A stretch of DNA of 64,000 nt, taken from NCBI RefSeq assembly GCF_051622035.1, contig NC_135360.1:3779501-3843500 (forward strand). The letters run 5' to 3'. The translations under genes and the position numbers were made by a program. Under the pieces are notes generated by a model. It was not told where the DNA came from. It saw only the letters and a program-made list of their open reading frames with translations, and searched no databases. Of this stretch, positions 55,100 through 64,000 are shown one piece after another; within the stretch, counting starts at the first letter, position 1, and every line of letters starts with the position of its first letter. The DNA comes from Arctopsyche grandis. Lineage: Eukaryota > Arthropoda > Insecta > Trichoptera > Hydropsychidae.

Positions 55100-55610
55100 A
55101 ATTATTATAAATTAAAGGTGTTCTCAACCGTACCAACATATACTTATTTAAATTGAACAATTACATTTTAAGCGAATGTCATTGTGACTCATTGAATATC
55201 ATTTTAAGATGTCATTGAATTAGTATAAATGTCAGGGGTTCTCAACCGTATCCAATATTTACGTATTTAAATTGAAAAAAAAAACTTTCCGAGCGTATGA
55301 ACTGCAGATTACATTGCATTAGTTTATATGGCAGGGCTTCTCAACCGTCTCCAAAATTTACTTTATTTCAAATGAATAATTTACTTTTTATCGTACACAT
55401 CGCGGGCGTAATTAAATTAGTATAAATGACAGGGGTTCTCAACCGTATCCAATATTTACGTATTTAAATTGAAAAAAAAAACTTTTCGAGCGTATGAACT
55501 CCAGATTACATTGCATTAGTTTATATGGCAGGGCTTCTCAACCGTCTCCAAAATTTTCTTTATTTCAAATGAATAATTTAGTTTTTAAGCGTATGTCATT
55601 GAATTAGTTT
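55100..55610 (+). repeat. 197-bp satellite, left arm
   Basis: About 2.5 units, with landmarks GGGTTCTCAACCGTATCCAA and GGGCTTCTCAACCGTCTCCA, in the opposite orientation to the right arm at 58771-59660. Confidence 0.85.
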
Positions 55611-55619
55611 AACACCGAA

Positions 55620-55722
55620 GACCTCTGTGAGGGACAGTACATATAAGATAATTATAAATTTTAGAGTTAAGTAATTTTAAAATTAGCTTGATAGCTAAGA
55701 TAATATATAAATAAATAAACGT
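55620..55722 (+). mobile_element. LINE 3'-end fragment
   Basis: CCTCTGTGAGGGACAGTACA then TAAGATAATTATAAATTTTA and AAAT repeats match the 3' end of the 46.6-kb LINE. It lies inside the 5-kb element, so it was inserted into that element or carried with it. Confidence 0.78.
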
Positions 55723-56724
55723 TGATCGCCACGTTTTATTTTGATAAAACAGTTCCCAGCCAGCGGTCACGTGTACTTCGAGTTTTAACATTGAATGTGA
55801 CCTTTACGGCGTCTCTAAATCAAATTCACATAATTTTTTTCCAAAATTTTGTTTAAAAATGCAATTATTTTATTTCTTCTGCAAATAAGTCTTCTAGTGT
55901 ACATTCGCAAGCTATATGTAAAATGAAAGTTTTTTTTAAACTTAATATTTCATTATACAATATCAAATATTAATTTAGATAAATTTAATGTATTATTTTA
56001 CAATCAAGTCTCGAATTACGACTATTAGGATTTATGATGGAGAGATTTTACTTAGTGTTTAACAAAAAACAAATGTATGAATCGGACATTGTATTGGAGA
56101 AAAAAGGAGGTATGTAAAAAAGGCAGACATTAGAAATTTACAATAGTCAACCTTTTTTTTTTGGGCAACGGGTTCCTTAATCCCCAGCTAAAATTATTTT
56201 TACATACCTCCTTTATGTTTCACATTAATATTGCATCATTTACAACTAACTATTATGCGTAAGAGTTGCATACAAAATTTCATTTTGACATGTAAAAGAC
56301 ACACGATTGATGTAAAATGCAATTAAAATGTAAATGTAAAAAAAATCACGCGCGTTGAATAGAGATGGCAAAACAATAATATATTTTGAAATTAGTTCTA
56401 TGATTGACAGATGAATTGTCTACACAAATGGACGAAAATATGTAAAAAGACAAATGGGTTATAAAATTTTACTACCCTCATGTTAGAGGCTATTGAATGC
56501 ATTTTTTTCTTTGCGTAAAACCCTAGGACAATAGGCAAATGGTGGGTTCGAAATCTCTTCAATGTCCTCTTCAACTTCGGTTTGTAGCATTAGAATAATA
56601 ATTTTTAGCTATTCACAGTTGATAAGCTCGATCACATTTATTATAGAAAAATATACATATATCTATGTAATAAATTTATAATTTCTCTGGTATTATAAAG
56701 TTCTAATAAGGTTATCAAGTTAAC

Positions 56725-56850
56725 AATACTTGTTCACCATCCCACCGCAAAATGCCTATGTTGAACGTGTGTTCTCATTAATTACATAAAGCTCACTGAC
56801 AGATGAGCGCAATTCGCATTATATTGACACAGTGAAAAGCGTGTTATAAA
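56725..56850 (+). pseudogene. hAT dimerisation-domain relic
   Basis: Translation reads IPPQNAYVERVFSLIT, stop, SSLTDERNSHYIDTV, which resembles the hAT C-terminal block (VERVFS followed by TDERN). Only this block is visible. Confidence 0.5.
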
Positions 56851-57269
56851 AAAGTGTATGTATTATAAAATGTCGTGCATTGAACTATATAATTATATAA
56901 AAGGGGAAAAAGAGCTGCTCCAAAAAACGAAAACATGAAGTCGCCCAATTCAAAGAAGAGTAAAGGCGAGAGAAGAACGTATGAATTAAAATGTTAAGGT
57001 AAGGTTCTATTTTGTTTTATTAAATTGAATCGCCTATTAATCTATATTGTTTGATTTTAGATTGGGTACAGATGCATTGTTTTAAAAGATTGCACAATTT
57101 TTTATAACAAAGCTATGAATTTCGAGTGTATAAAGCTATGAAAGCTATGAGTGTTTTTTTTTTTTGGGGGGGGAAGTCCCCTTCGGTGGTCCGACAATTA
57201 TGGCAACCCTAAGATACGTACGTACATAAAAAGTAGTAATTAGTCACAGTCAGGAAAATGCAATTAAAT

Positions 57270-57786
57270 TTAAAATGGTGTTGGCTTTAGCATTCGTTCC
57301 TCCAGAAAATGTAGTCGAAAGCTGGGAGGAACTCCTCCAAATTCTCAACCCTTGGCTATTGGAACAAGAGCGAGAAATCCAACAAAGGTCGATGATTTCC
57401 TCATTTATTTTGAGGTAAATTATATTGGGAAAATCATAGCGAATGTAAGGCGTGAACCTCGGGTAGCTTCCATAGACATATGGAATGTTCGAGACCGAAT
57501 AATACATAATTATGGAAAAACAGATAACGAAGTGGAAGGCTTCCATATGAAAGTTGGCTATACAATTGGAGCCCAATTTCCAAACCTCTGGAAATTTTTG
57601 AAAGCCCTTCAAGGTCTCCAAGCCGAGACCGAGAAGTTAGTAGAAGAACTAAACTCCGGAGTTATGGGAAGACAACAGCGGCCGAAATACGTACAATTGG
57701 CAGAGAGGATAAAAACCGTCACAGCCAATTGGGCTAATCGACAAAGTTTGGAGACATACCTAAGAAGAATATCGTATAATTTTTAA
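57270..57786 (+). pseudogene. MULE (Mutator-like) transposase C-terminal remnant
   Basis: A first frame gives LALAFVPPENVVESWEELLQ. After a frameshift near 57370 a second frame runs to the stop at 57784-57786, with DDFLIYFEVNYIGK, IDIWNVRDRIIHNYGKTDNE, VEGFHMKVG, FPNLWKFLKALQ and AERIKTVTANW..LETYLRRISYN. This order, with WNV, then N..VEG(W/F)H, then the helical tail, is typical of C termini of insect MULE transposases. The catalytic DDE core and zinc finger are missing. It is the only transposase-like coding piece central to the 5-kb element and may be from its original mobiliser. Confidence 0.68.
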
Positions 57787-57789
57787 ACA

Positions 57790-58765
57790 CGTTAGTTTTT
57801 ATTCTAAAATATTATTTCGTTAAAATTTTGTATATAAAATAATATATAACATTCATTTTCAGGTGCGTACACAGGATATTTTTCTCGCAGCAGTCAAGTC
57901 AAGGGCGAACAGGGTTCTAGTTTATATATCTAGTCACATACTTATGTATATTATATTTAGTTATTAATTTTAAATCCTTGTATTTTAAAACTAAACTAAA
58001 CTTATTTAATATGAAAAATATTAAATTCCTTTTAATGTACATATGTATGTATGTATCTACATTATTTAAATACTGTCATACCATTTTTTAATCTTACTAA
58101 TTATGGATTTTTTAATATTATATACAATATTTTTATTTCCTTTTAGTACATTTTTTGTATCTTTTTTTTATAAAAGCTTCCTCTTATTATCGATATTCCA
58201 TCAAATGCACAACTTTTTGCTTATTTATTTCTTATTATTTAAGAATGTATAAATTAAGTCATAATATACTCAAATTTTTTAAATGACATCAATATTTTTT
58301 ATGCAGCGGTAGCTGTTGATAAGCAATTATATTATAACTAAATTTGTCACTGATGTTAGGTATTTTAAATTTTTAATTTAACAATTATTGTTTTAATCTG
58401 AAAATTGATAAATTTTGTTTTTTAATGTTTTAAATTTAATGACATGTGCATTTCAACAGTTCGAACTATGATGATTCCATTATTTGAGAGCAGATCACTT
58501 TTAATCTTACAATTAATGATGTATTATTTTAATTGAATATTGTTTATTTATTAAAATAAATATTATTACAAAATTAAGTAATAAATTTAAAAATGATTTT
58601 AAAAATACATGTCAAATGATGATCTTTTTTCTTTATCTATTTTGTATGCTCATATTATGTTTAAATGATTTTTGTTTTGTTTTCAACTGAATACAACTTA
58701 TTTCATATGAAGAAAAGATTTGTAATTTTGGCTTTTATTTATTTATTTTCATTATAAGATTTTAT
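57790..58765. other. AT-rich interior of the 5-kb element
   Basis: Very AT-rich, with no frame, repeat unit or motif that I recognise. Confidence 0.4.
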
Positions 58766-58770
58766 ATTAC

Positions 58771-59660
58771 GGTTGAGAAGCCCTGCCATATAAACTAATG
58801 CAATGTAATCTGCAGTTCATACGCTCAGAAAGTTTTTTTTTTTCAATTTAAATACGTAAATATTGGATACGGTTGAGAACCCCTGTCATTTATACTAATT
58901 TAATAACGCCCGCGATGTGTACGATAAAAAGTAAATTATTCATTTGAAATAAATAAAATTTTGGAGACGGTTGAGAAGCCCTGCCATATAAACTAATGCA
59001 ATGTAATCTGGAGTTCATACGCTCGGAAAGTTTTTTTTTTCAATTTAAATACGTAAATATTGGATACGGTTGAGAACCCCTGTCATTTATACTAATTTAA
59101 TAACGCCCGCGATGTGTACGATAAAAAGTAAATTATTCATTTGAAATAAATAAAATTTTGGAGACGGTTGAGAAGCCCTGCCATATAAACTAATGCAATG
59201 TAATCTGGAGTTCATACGCTCGGAAAGTTTTTTTTTTCAATTTAAATACGTAAATATTGGATACGGTTGAGAACCCCTGTCATTTATACTAATTTAATAA
59301 CGCCCGCGATGTGTACGATAAAAAGTAAATTATTCATTTGAAATAAAGAAAATTTTGGAGACGGTTGAGAAGCCCTGCCATATACACTAATGCAATGTAA
59401 TCTGGAGTTCATACGCTCGGAAAGTTTTTTTTTTCAATTTAAATACGTAAATATTGGATACGGTTGAGAACCCCTGTCATTTATACTAATTTAATAACGC
59501 CCGCGATGTGTACGATAAAAAGTAAATTATTCATTTGAAATAAAGTAAATTTTGGAGACGGTTGAGAAGCCCTGCCATATAAACTAATGCAATGTAATCT
59601 GGAGTTCATACGCTCGGAAAGTTTTTTTTTTCAATTTAAATACGTAAATATTGGATACGG
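58771..59660 (-). repeat. 197-bp satellite, right arm
   Basis: GGTTGAGAAGCCCTGCCATA starts at 58771, 58969, 59166, 59363 and 59560, a period of 197-198. Units are nearly identical, which implies recent amplification. Each contains the half-repeat GGTTGAGAACCCCTGTCATT. Confidence 0.92.
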
Positions 59661-60138
59661 TTGAACATTTTGAACATTTTTGAACATTTTGTCGCTTAAA
59701 CATTTTGTCGCGGGTACATTTTGTCGCGGGTACATTTTGTCAGTGCACTAATTTTCGGGTACATTTTGTCGTTGAACATTTTGGACTTGCACCAATTGTC
59801 GTGTAACCGAACTAAAGGGGCACATCATCTGTCTCCACCGCATTTGAGTAGATGCTCTCAACTTTTGTTAGACGTTATGGCTATTATTTTGACACCAATA
59901 ATCATCATTGGAGCATTATTTTCATACGTGCTTTGGAAATGCTGCCATCGTCAAAAGAAACAAAAAATTGAAGAGAAAAATATAAAATCTAATAAAAAAC
60001 ACAAAAAGCATTAAACATTACATGTGTAGTTGTAGTGTAATAAAAAAATGACCTTGATTGTATAAAAATTACTCCCACTTACAATCAGATGACCCGTGCA
60101 ATCGCACATATTATATATACATACCTCAAAATATCCTT

Positions 60139-60746
60139 TTAACCCTTTAAATGCTGACAAACGCCGATCAGCGTTTGTCAGCATTCAAACGTTGTTGCCC
60201 AACAAGTCCATGGGCCTGAAAAACGCTGATAGGCGTTGTATTTTGAGCATGTACAAAGTAAACAAGAATACTACCCGCTAAGCCTTTCCAGGTAGAATTG
60301 AAAAAAATGCATTGAACATGGGTCGTGTAATCCGTGTCATTCATTTGTCAAAGTTTATTAGGAGTGGTTTACACCGAAATTTCTGAATTTATAATCATAG
60401 CAGAATTTCCCGATGAAAATCCCTAACTGCTGAGTATTTTAGATTGTGAGCATTACATTTTAGCAACAATGATGAAGATGGAACTAGTTTTGGAAAAATA
60501 CATTCATTAATAGACTTCTTTTGTTTATTTTATATTGTTGCAAGATAATCGTATATTAGAGAGTGTAAACACACCTGTACAAAGCTCGAAATCCTCGGTG
60601 GTAGTTATCTAGGGTTTGTTTGGATTAGCCACAATTTTTATACTTGCTTTCTATTGGATTTCTTAATAATTCTAGTTGGAAATGTTGGCGAAATTTTCAG
60701 CGTGGCGTGCTTTCAACAGAAAAGACGTCAGCACGCAAAGGGTTAA
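60139..60746. mobile_element. TTAA-flanked MITE, copy 3
   Basis: TTAA at 60139-60142 and 60743-60746. Ends are CCCTTTAAATGCTGAC and, reversed, CCCTTTGCGTGCTGACGTC. It lies 125 bases past the end of UGT-5. Confidence 0.82.
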
Positions 60747-61356
60747 ACGATTTACAAATATCTCAATGAAGATTCAAACCCACACACTCTGCAAATATTA
60801 TTTAATGACTCGGCACTATTTCTATTATATTTACACAATACAAACCAGTCGTGTGAGTATTAAGTCAAGTTAAAATTGTTACTCGCCTGCAAAGAGTTGA
60901 TAAGACCTTGACGTTGAAGAATAGGTGTATGTATGTATATAGAACGTACACATGTATATTGTACGTAATTGTACAATTAATATCATCAATAATATTGACC
61001 TTAAACATCATCAATAAAAACCACCATTCTTCTAATATTTTTTAATTCTTTTGGAAATTTTAAACTGGAAGTGGAATTTTTTCATCTTAGAACAGTCAAA
61101 AATGTTCTGACCATTTCACTGTAACATATGTACATATATGTATATACATTTCTATCATAGATGCGATGGAAAGAATTACTCCAAGTTGACAAAGAAGGTT
61201 AGATTACTTTGTACATACATAAGTACTAAAATATTTCAAATATTACAGTACAAATACATATAATACAATATAGACATCTTTGGTACAATAAAAAAAATGA
61301 TATACAGAAAATTTGTGAGTAATATTGACATTACAGAGTGTTTGTAGGTAAAACAT
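60747..61356. other. Intergenic stretch with dispersed-repeat pieces
   Basis: The part near 61055-61105 (AAACTGGAAGTGGAATTTTT, GAACAGTCAAAAATGTT) recurs in UGT-1 intron 5. Nothing else was recognised. Confidence 0.35.
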
Positions 61357-61693
61357 TGTTGCGTAGGGGTGGGTGGATGATCCAAGTAAAAGGTGAAAGT
61401 CGTGTCACAGCATTTATTGGTGATTAAAGGGATCCACGCACCGCCAGTGCTCCGTCCAGAATGTCTTGATATTGTCTAAGTACCTCCTTGTAAAGGACAG
61501 GTCTCTCAAAGAATCTTCGACGTCCGGTTTGTTTACCTATGGTTATAGTCACGTACTAGATATGCATTCCCACGGCACTCCCCACGCTATCACTGTCACT
61601 TCTGAGAAGGAACCGGGTACTACACCAATTCGGTGGTCATTGATGGTTCATACGCCAATTCGGTGGTTCACTTACTCGGCGGCGAACGTTACA
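61357..61693 (-). mobile_element. Solo LTR, family A, copy 4
   Basis: It runs from TGTTGCGTAGGGGTGGGTGG to CGAACGTTACA, with flanks ACAT and ATAT (one mismatch in 4 bp). The body matches 1537-1925 and 10179-10547. Confidence 0.7.
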
Positions 61694-62489
61694 ATATTTA
61701 TATGAATCTCAGAAAAAATTGAGATGCTAATAACTCGAATTTGAGAGAAACTTAGAAGAGATACCAATTTTTTACATTCGTCACAACAATTAAGTTAGAT
61801 AAATTGGAAAATTCTAGCAGGATCTGTTTTTTAATAACCACGAAGATCTCGCCAGCAGCATATTCAGCTGGGATTTGAACTCACGATTTGTATTTTTTAT
61901 GTAATAACTTCGAGTTGATAAGGTTTTGGTTAGGTTAGGTTAGTAGTACTTTTTTTTAAACAAAATTTCATTATTTTCTTTCAACCTTTTAAAATATTTC
62001 AATTTTCTTGATGTATATTTATAATACATATGTATATATGTATAGTGATGTTAAGTAATAAAAAAATTTAGAACAAAATCAGACAACCTGAAATAGAACT
62101 TTTATCTTGTTTGAGTTTCCCTACATTAGCGCTTAAACATCAAAAATGCTCTTAAAGCCGATATGTGTGAATGTTTTTGTGTGCCTCATTATCGAGTTTA
62201 GTTTTTTATACAACTAAACTGCATAATGAAAGTCATAAAGTTATTTTTATAATAAAATAAGTTATCTTTATAATACATTTATAATTTTGTTATATTAAAT
62301 ATCTACATATGTACATATGTACCTAGGTAGGTGCATTCAGTTTTATTCATGAATTGTTGATATTTGACAATCAACTTCCTGCGTTCCTTGTAAATTATCA
62401 TATTATATTGTTAGTATTGTTATTTCATTTAGAAAAATTAAGTTGAATATAAAATGTTTTATAAATTCAAAGAGAATCAAAGGGTTTTT
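61694..62489. repeat. Dispersed-repeat sequence shared with UGT-1 intron 5
   Basis: Blocks at about 61910-62170 (CAACCTTTTAAAATATTTCA, ACAAAATCAGACAACCTGAA, CTACATTAGCGCTTAAACAT) match 4660-5390 in the same order. The family is unidentified. Confidence 0.45.
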
Positions 62490-62775
62490 ATTCATTTATT
62501 TATTTATTTTAAAGTTCAGACCATTTTGGCATTACAGGAATTCCTAATGCGCCACAATGGTCAAAAAATATAACACAAAAAAAAAACAAAATAGCAATTA
62601 AACATAAATTAATACATAACGAAAATAATATACTAATCAATTAATACATAAAAAAATACATCCATTAATAAACATAAAAAAACAATAGCATTTAAAAATA
62701 ACAAATAACGTAAAAATATCAAATATAAAATATAACATAAGGAATGTCTTACACCTACAGCCAATAAATAAGAAC
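62490..62775 (-). mobile_element. LINE 3'-end fragment with hairpin, copy 2
   Basis: A close match to 9073-9345, including the GACCATTGTGGCGC stem-loop and AAAT repeats on the minus strand. Confidence 0.55.
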
Positions 62776-63071
62776 CAACTGCAAATACAAAACATCCCTG
62801 TGAGGCCCAAATGGAAGAGAGTAAATCAAAATTCCACTCATAAATCAAAATCAATCATGAAAACAATGATGAGCGCAGACTACCAGATAAATGGGTTAGA
62901 GTAATATCCGACAATTTACGCTCAATAGAACTGAAGAATTTTATAGTTTAATTTTATAAAAGAAAAAAAAACTGCCCATATCTATAGAATAACATTCTAT
63001 ATCTATGGTATAACATTCTATATCGTGTTATTCTATATCTGTGGTGCTGCCCCTTAAGCCCGACCCTGTGA
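62776..63071. other. Short stretch before the hAT element
   Basis: It contains three closely spaced variants of ATTCTATATCT(A/G)TGG (62990-63045). No gene is seen. Confidence 0.35.
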
Positions 63072-63079
63072 CTATAGAG

Positions 63080-63967
63080 CAGTGGTTCTCAAGTGCGGCC
63101 ACGGTGGCCGCATGCGGCCACTAGTGGATTTTACTGCGGCCACCAGCGACTTAATAGTAAATAATACTAATATTTAAAAAAAAAAATAAATATATTTTAA
63201 AAACTACAAAAAAGTAACAACACTAATATTATAGAAACCATGCTCATCATGACAAACTAAAATTATAGCGAAAAGCAAACAACTTCAAAATTAAAATTAA
63301 AACTTAAAATAATAGAGTGTCTTAAATCTGGAACTTGATAAAAAGTTCGAAGAATTGAATATTTTTAAAACCGTTTCTTTTGTATCTTCCCCTTTTATTA
63401 TGATGACAAATGAAAATTTCATAGTACTACAAAATAGTTTAAAATCATTTTCAGTATTGAGATTAATTAACTGGGCTAACGTAAAATATGCATTATTAGA
63501 AAGTAGTCATGATCAAGTACTTAATAACCATTTTAATAATATTTCGGTTCAAAAATTTTGGTCGGAAATATACGTTGACAATGAAACAAACCAATATAAA
63601 GATTTGGCAACAATAAATCGCTTTATTAATATTGTCTATTTTTCCCACTACCGTATATTGCGAAAGATCATTCAGTGTAATGCACTTTATTAAAAACAAA
63701 TTTAGAAACCAGCTGACAGATGCAAACTTAGAAGCAGCAATGCGGCTTGCATTGGAAGAAAGGAGTATTGAGCAATTTCCATTTGCATTATTATTAAATA
63801 AATAGATACCAAAATGTTAAAATTTCTTTTATTTTATGAATAAATATCATCCACTTTTTATGTAACTTTAATTTATTTGATAAAATTTGGTGCGGCCACC
63901 AGACATTTCCATGGGACCACTATTATCACCTGTGCGGCCACGGTAAAATTTCGCCTGAGAACCACTG
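63080..63967 (+). mobile_element. hAT transposon, internally deleted
   Basis: TIRs are CAGTGGTTCTCAAGTGCGGCC on one side and CAGTGGTTCTCAGGCGAAAT from the other, each with nearby GCGGCCAC repeats. The 8-bp CTATAGAG is duplicated at 63072-63079 and 63968-63975. The CAGNGGTTCTCAA start and 8-bp duplication define hAT. The transposase is reduced to a C-terminal piece. Confidence 0.93.
63349..63805 (+). pseudogene. hAT transposase C-terminal remnant
   Basis: A 112-codon frame (63355-63693) ends near FSHYRILRKIIQ. In the +1 frame the sequence continues CERSFSVMHFIKNKFRNQLT, then DANLEAAMRLALEER..QFPFALLLNK and a stop at 63803-63805. CERSFS..K.IK...R..L is the hAT dimerisation domain. The frameshift and missing N-terminal catalytic part show it is dead. 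Confidence 0.8.
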
Positions 63968-64000
63968 CTATAGAGCAATGCTATCTTTTTATTACTTATT

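Larger units (their letters stand above)
54829..59807. mobile_element. 5-kb element with inverted satellite arms, inserted in UGT-5 exon 8
   Basis: Both ends carry the same sequence inverted: CGACAATTGGTGCAAG, then CAAAATGTTCAACGACAAAATG, then repeats of the 16-mer CGACAAAATGTACCCG. Next come tandem repeats of about 197 bp, each made of two related halves (GGTTGAGAAGCCCTGCC and GGTTGAGAACCCCTGTC as read at the right). There are about 2.5 copies on the left (55100-55610) and 4.5 on the right in opposite orientation. The middle holds a LINE tail, a hAT relic and a broken MULE transposase. Exon 8 continues in frame if the element is removed. No target duplication was found, so the mobiliser is not proven. 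Confidence 0.78.
52172..60014 (+). pseudogene. UGT: UGT-5 pseudogene: 5'-truncated and split in exon 8
   Basis: Kept exons: part of exon 4 (about 52172-52255), exon 5 (52323-52527), exon 6 (52610-52829), exon 7 (54425-54644), exon 8 first half (54735-54828) and exon 8 second half (59808-60014). Splice sites and phases match the intact genes, and the kept exons are open. Exons 1-3 and the start of exon 4 are missing; upstream is transposon DNA. Exon 8 reads through YVEHVV, then 5 kb of inserted DNA, then RTKGAHHL to the tail KKHKKH. The signature is SQAG instead of SHGG, which also weakens donor binding. Exon 6 is about 96% identical to exon 6 of UGT-2, far more than exons 5 and 7. No functional protein is possible. 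Confidence 0.9.

Noticed and set aside
58771-59660. Possible CRISPR array
   Set aside because: The repeats are 197 bp, contiguous without unique spacers, and lie in insect DNA inside a transposon.

Overview
The window is AT-rich eukaryotic DNA, almost certainly from an insect. It holds multi-exon genes with GT-AG introns, TATA-type promoters, long (TA)n tracts, tRNA-derived SINEs, several non-LTR retrotransposon lineages, and many small DNA-transposon derivatives. I cannot fix the insect order from the sequence alone.

The cellular genes form one tandem cluster of membrane UDP-glycosyltransferases (UGTs), all on the + strand. Four are intact when spliced: UGT-1 (2985-8310, 528 aa), UGT-2 (12222-15068, 524 aa), UGT-3 (19853-25792, 524 aa) and UGT-4 (36386-41368, 513 aa). 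Each has eight exons with the same intron phases (0,1,2,2,0,1,2). Exons 4 to 7 have the same lengths in all four (195, 205, 220 and 220 nt). Each encodes a signal peptide, an N-terminal acceptor domain with a conserved SH dipeptide, a C-terminal UDP-sugar-binding domain, a transmembrane helix and a lysine-rich ER-retrieval tail. A fifth gene (52172-60014) is a pseudogene: it lacks exons 1-3 and part of exon 4, and its exon 8 is split by a 5-kb insertion. Two shorter exon-8 relics lie at about 26.91 kb and 41.64 kb. The enzymes would conjugate small lipophilic compounds (dietary, pigment or endogenous) with a sugar in the ER lumen. Substrates cannot be inferred.

Everything between and inside these genes is mostly mobile DNA. 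0-2.9 kb: a long-TIR MITE, a solo LTR and a Helitron-like element. 8.3-12.2 kb: SINE, LINE 3' end, solo LTR and a TTAA MITE. 15-19.8 kb: Helitron-like composite carrying a complete SINE, then a truncated LINE. 20.2-24.1 kb (UGT-3 intron 2): MITE, LTR piece, Tc1 fragment and jockey fragment. 25.8-36.3 kb: a near-complete two-ORF LINE on the minus strand and a decayed RTE-type LINE. 37-41 kb: a hAT MITE, a LINE tail and a mariner inside UGT-4 introns. 41.4-52 kb: a Harbinger-like MITE, a TTAA MITE, a long two-ORF LINE nested in an antisense relative, and a solo LTR. 52.8-54.4 kb: a nested foldback element. 54.8-59.8 kb: a large element with inverted satellite arms and MULE-transposase remains. 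60-64 kb: a TTAA MITE, a solo LTR, a LINE tail and a hAT element.

The most unusual points are: a LINE whose two ORFs share one frame split by a single UAG (47851); the 5-kb element with inverted 197-bp satellite arms inside a UGT exon; and near-identity of exon 6 across otherwise diverged UGT copies, which suggests gene conversion. No new defence or regulatory system could be supported.
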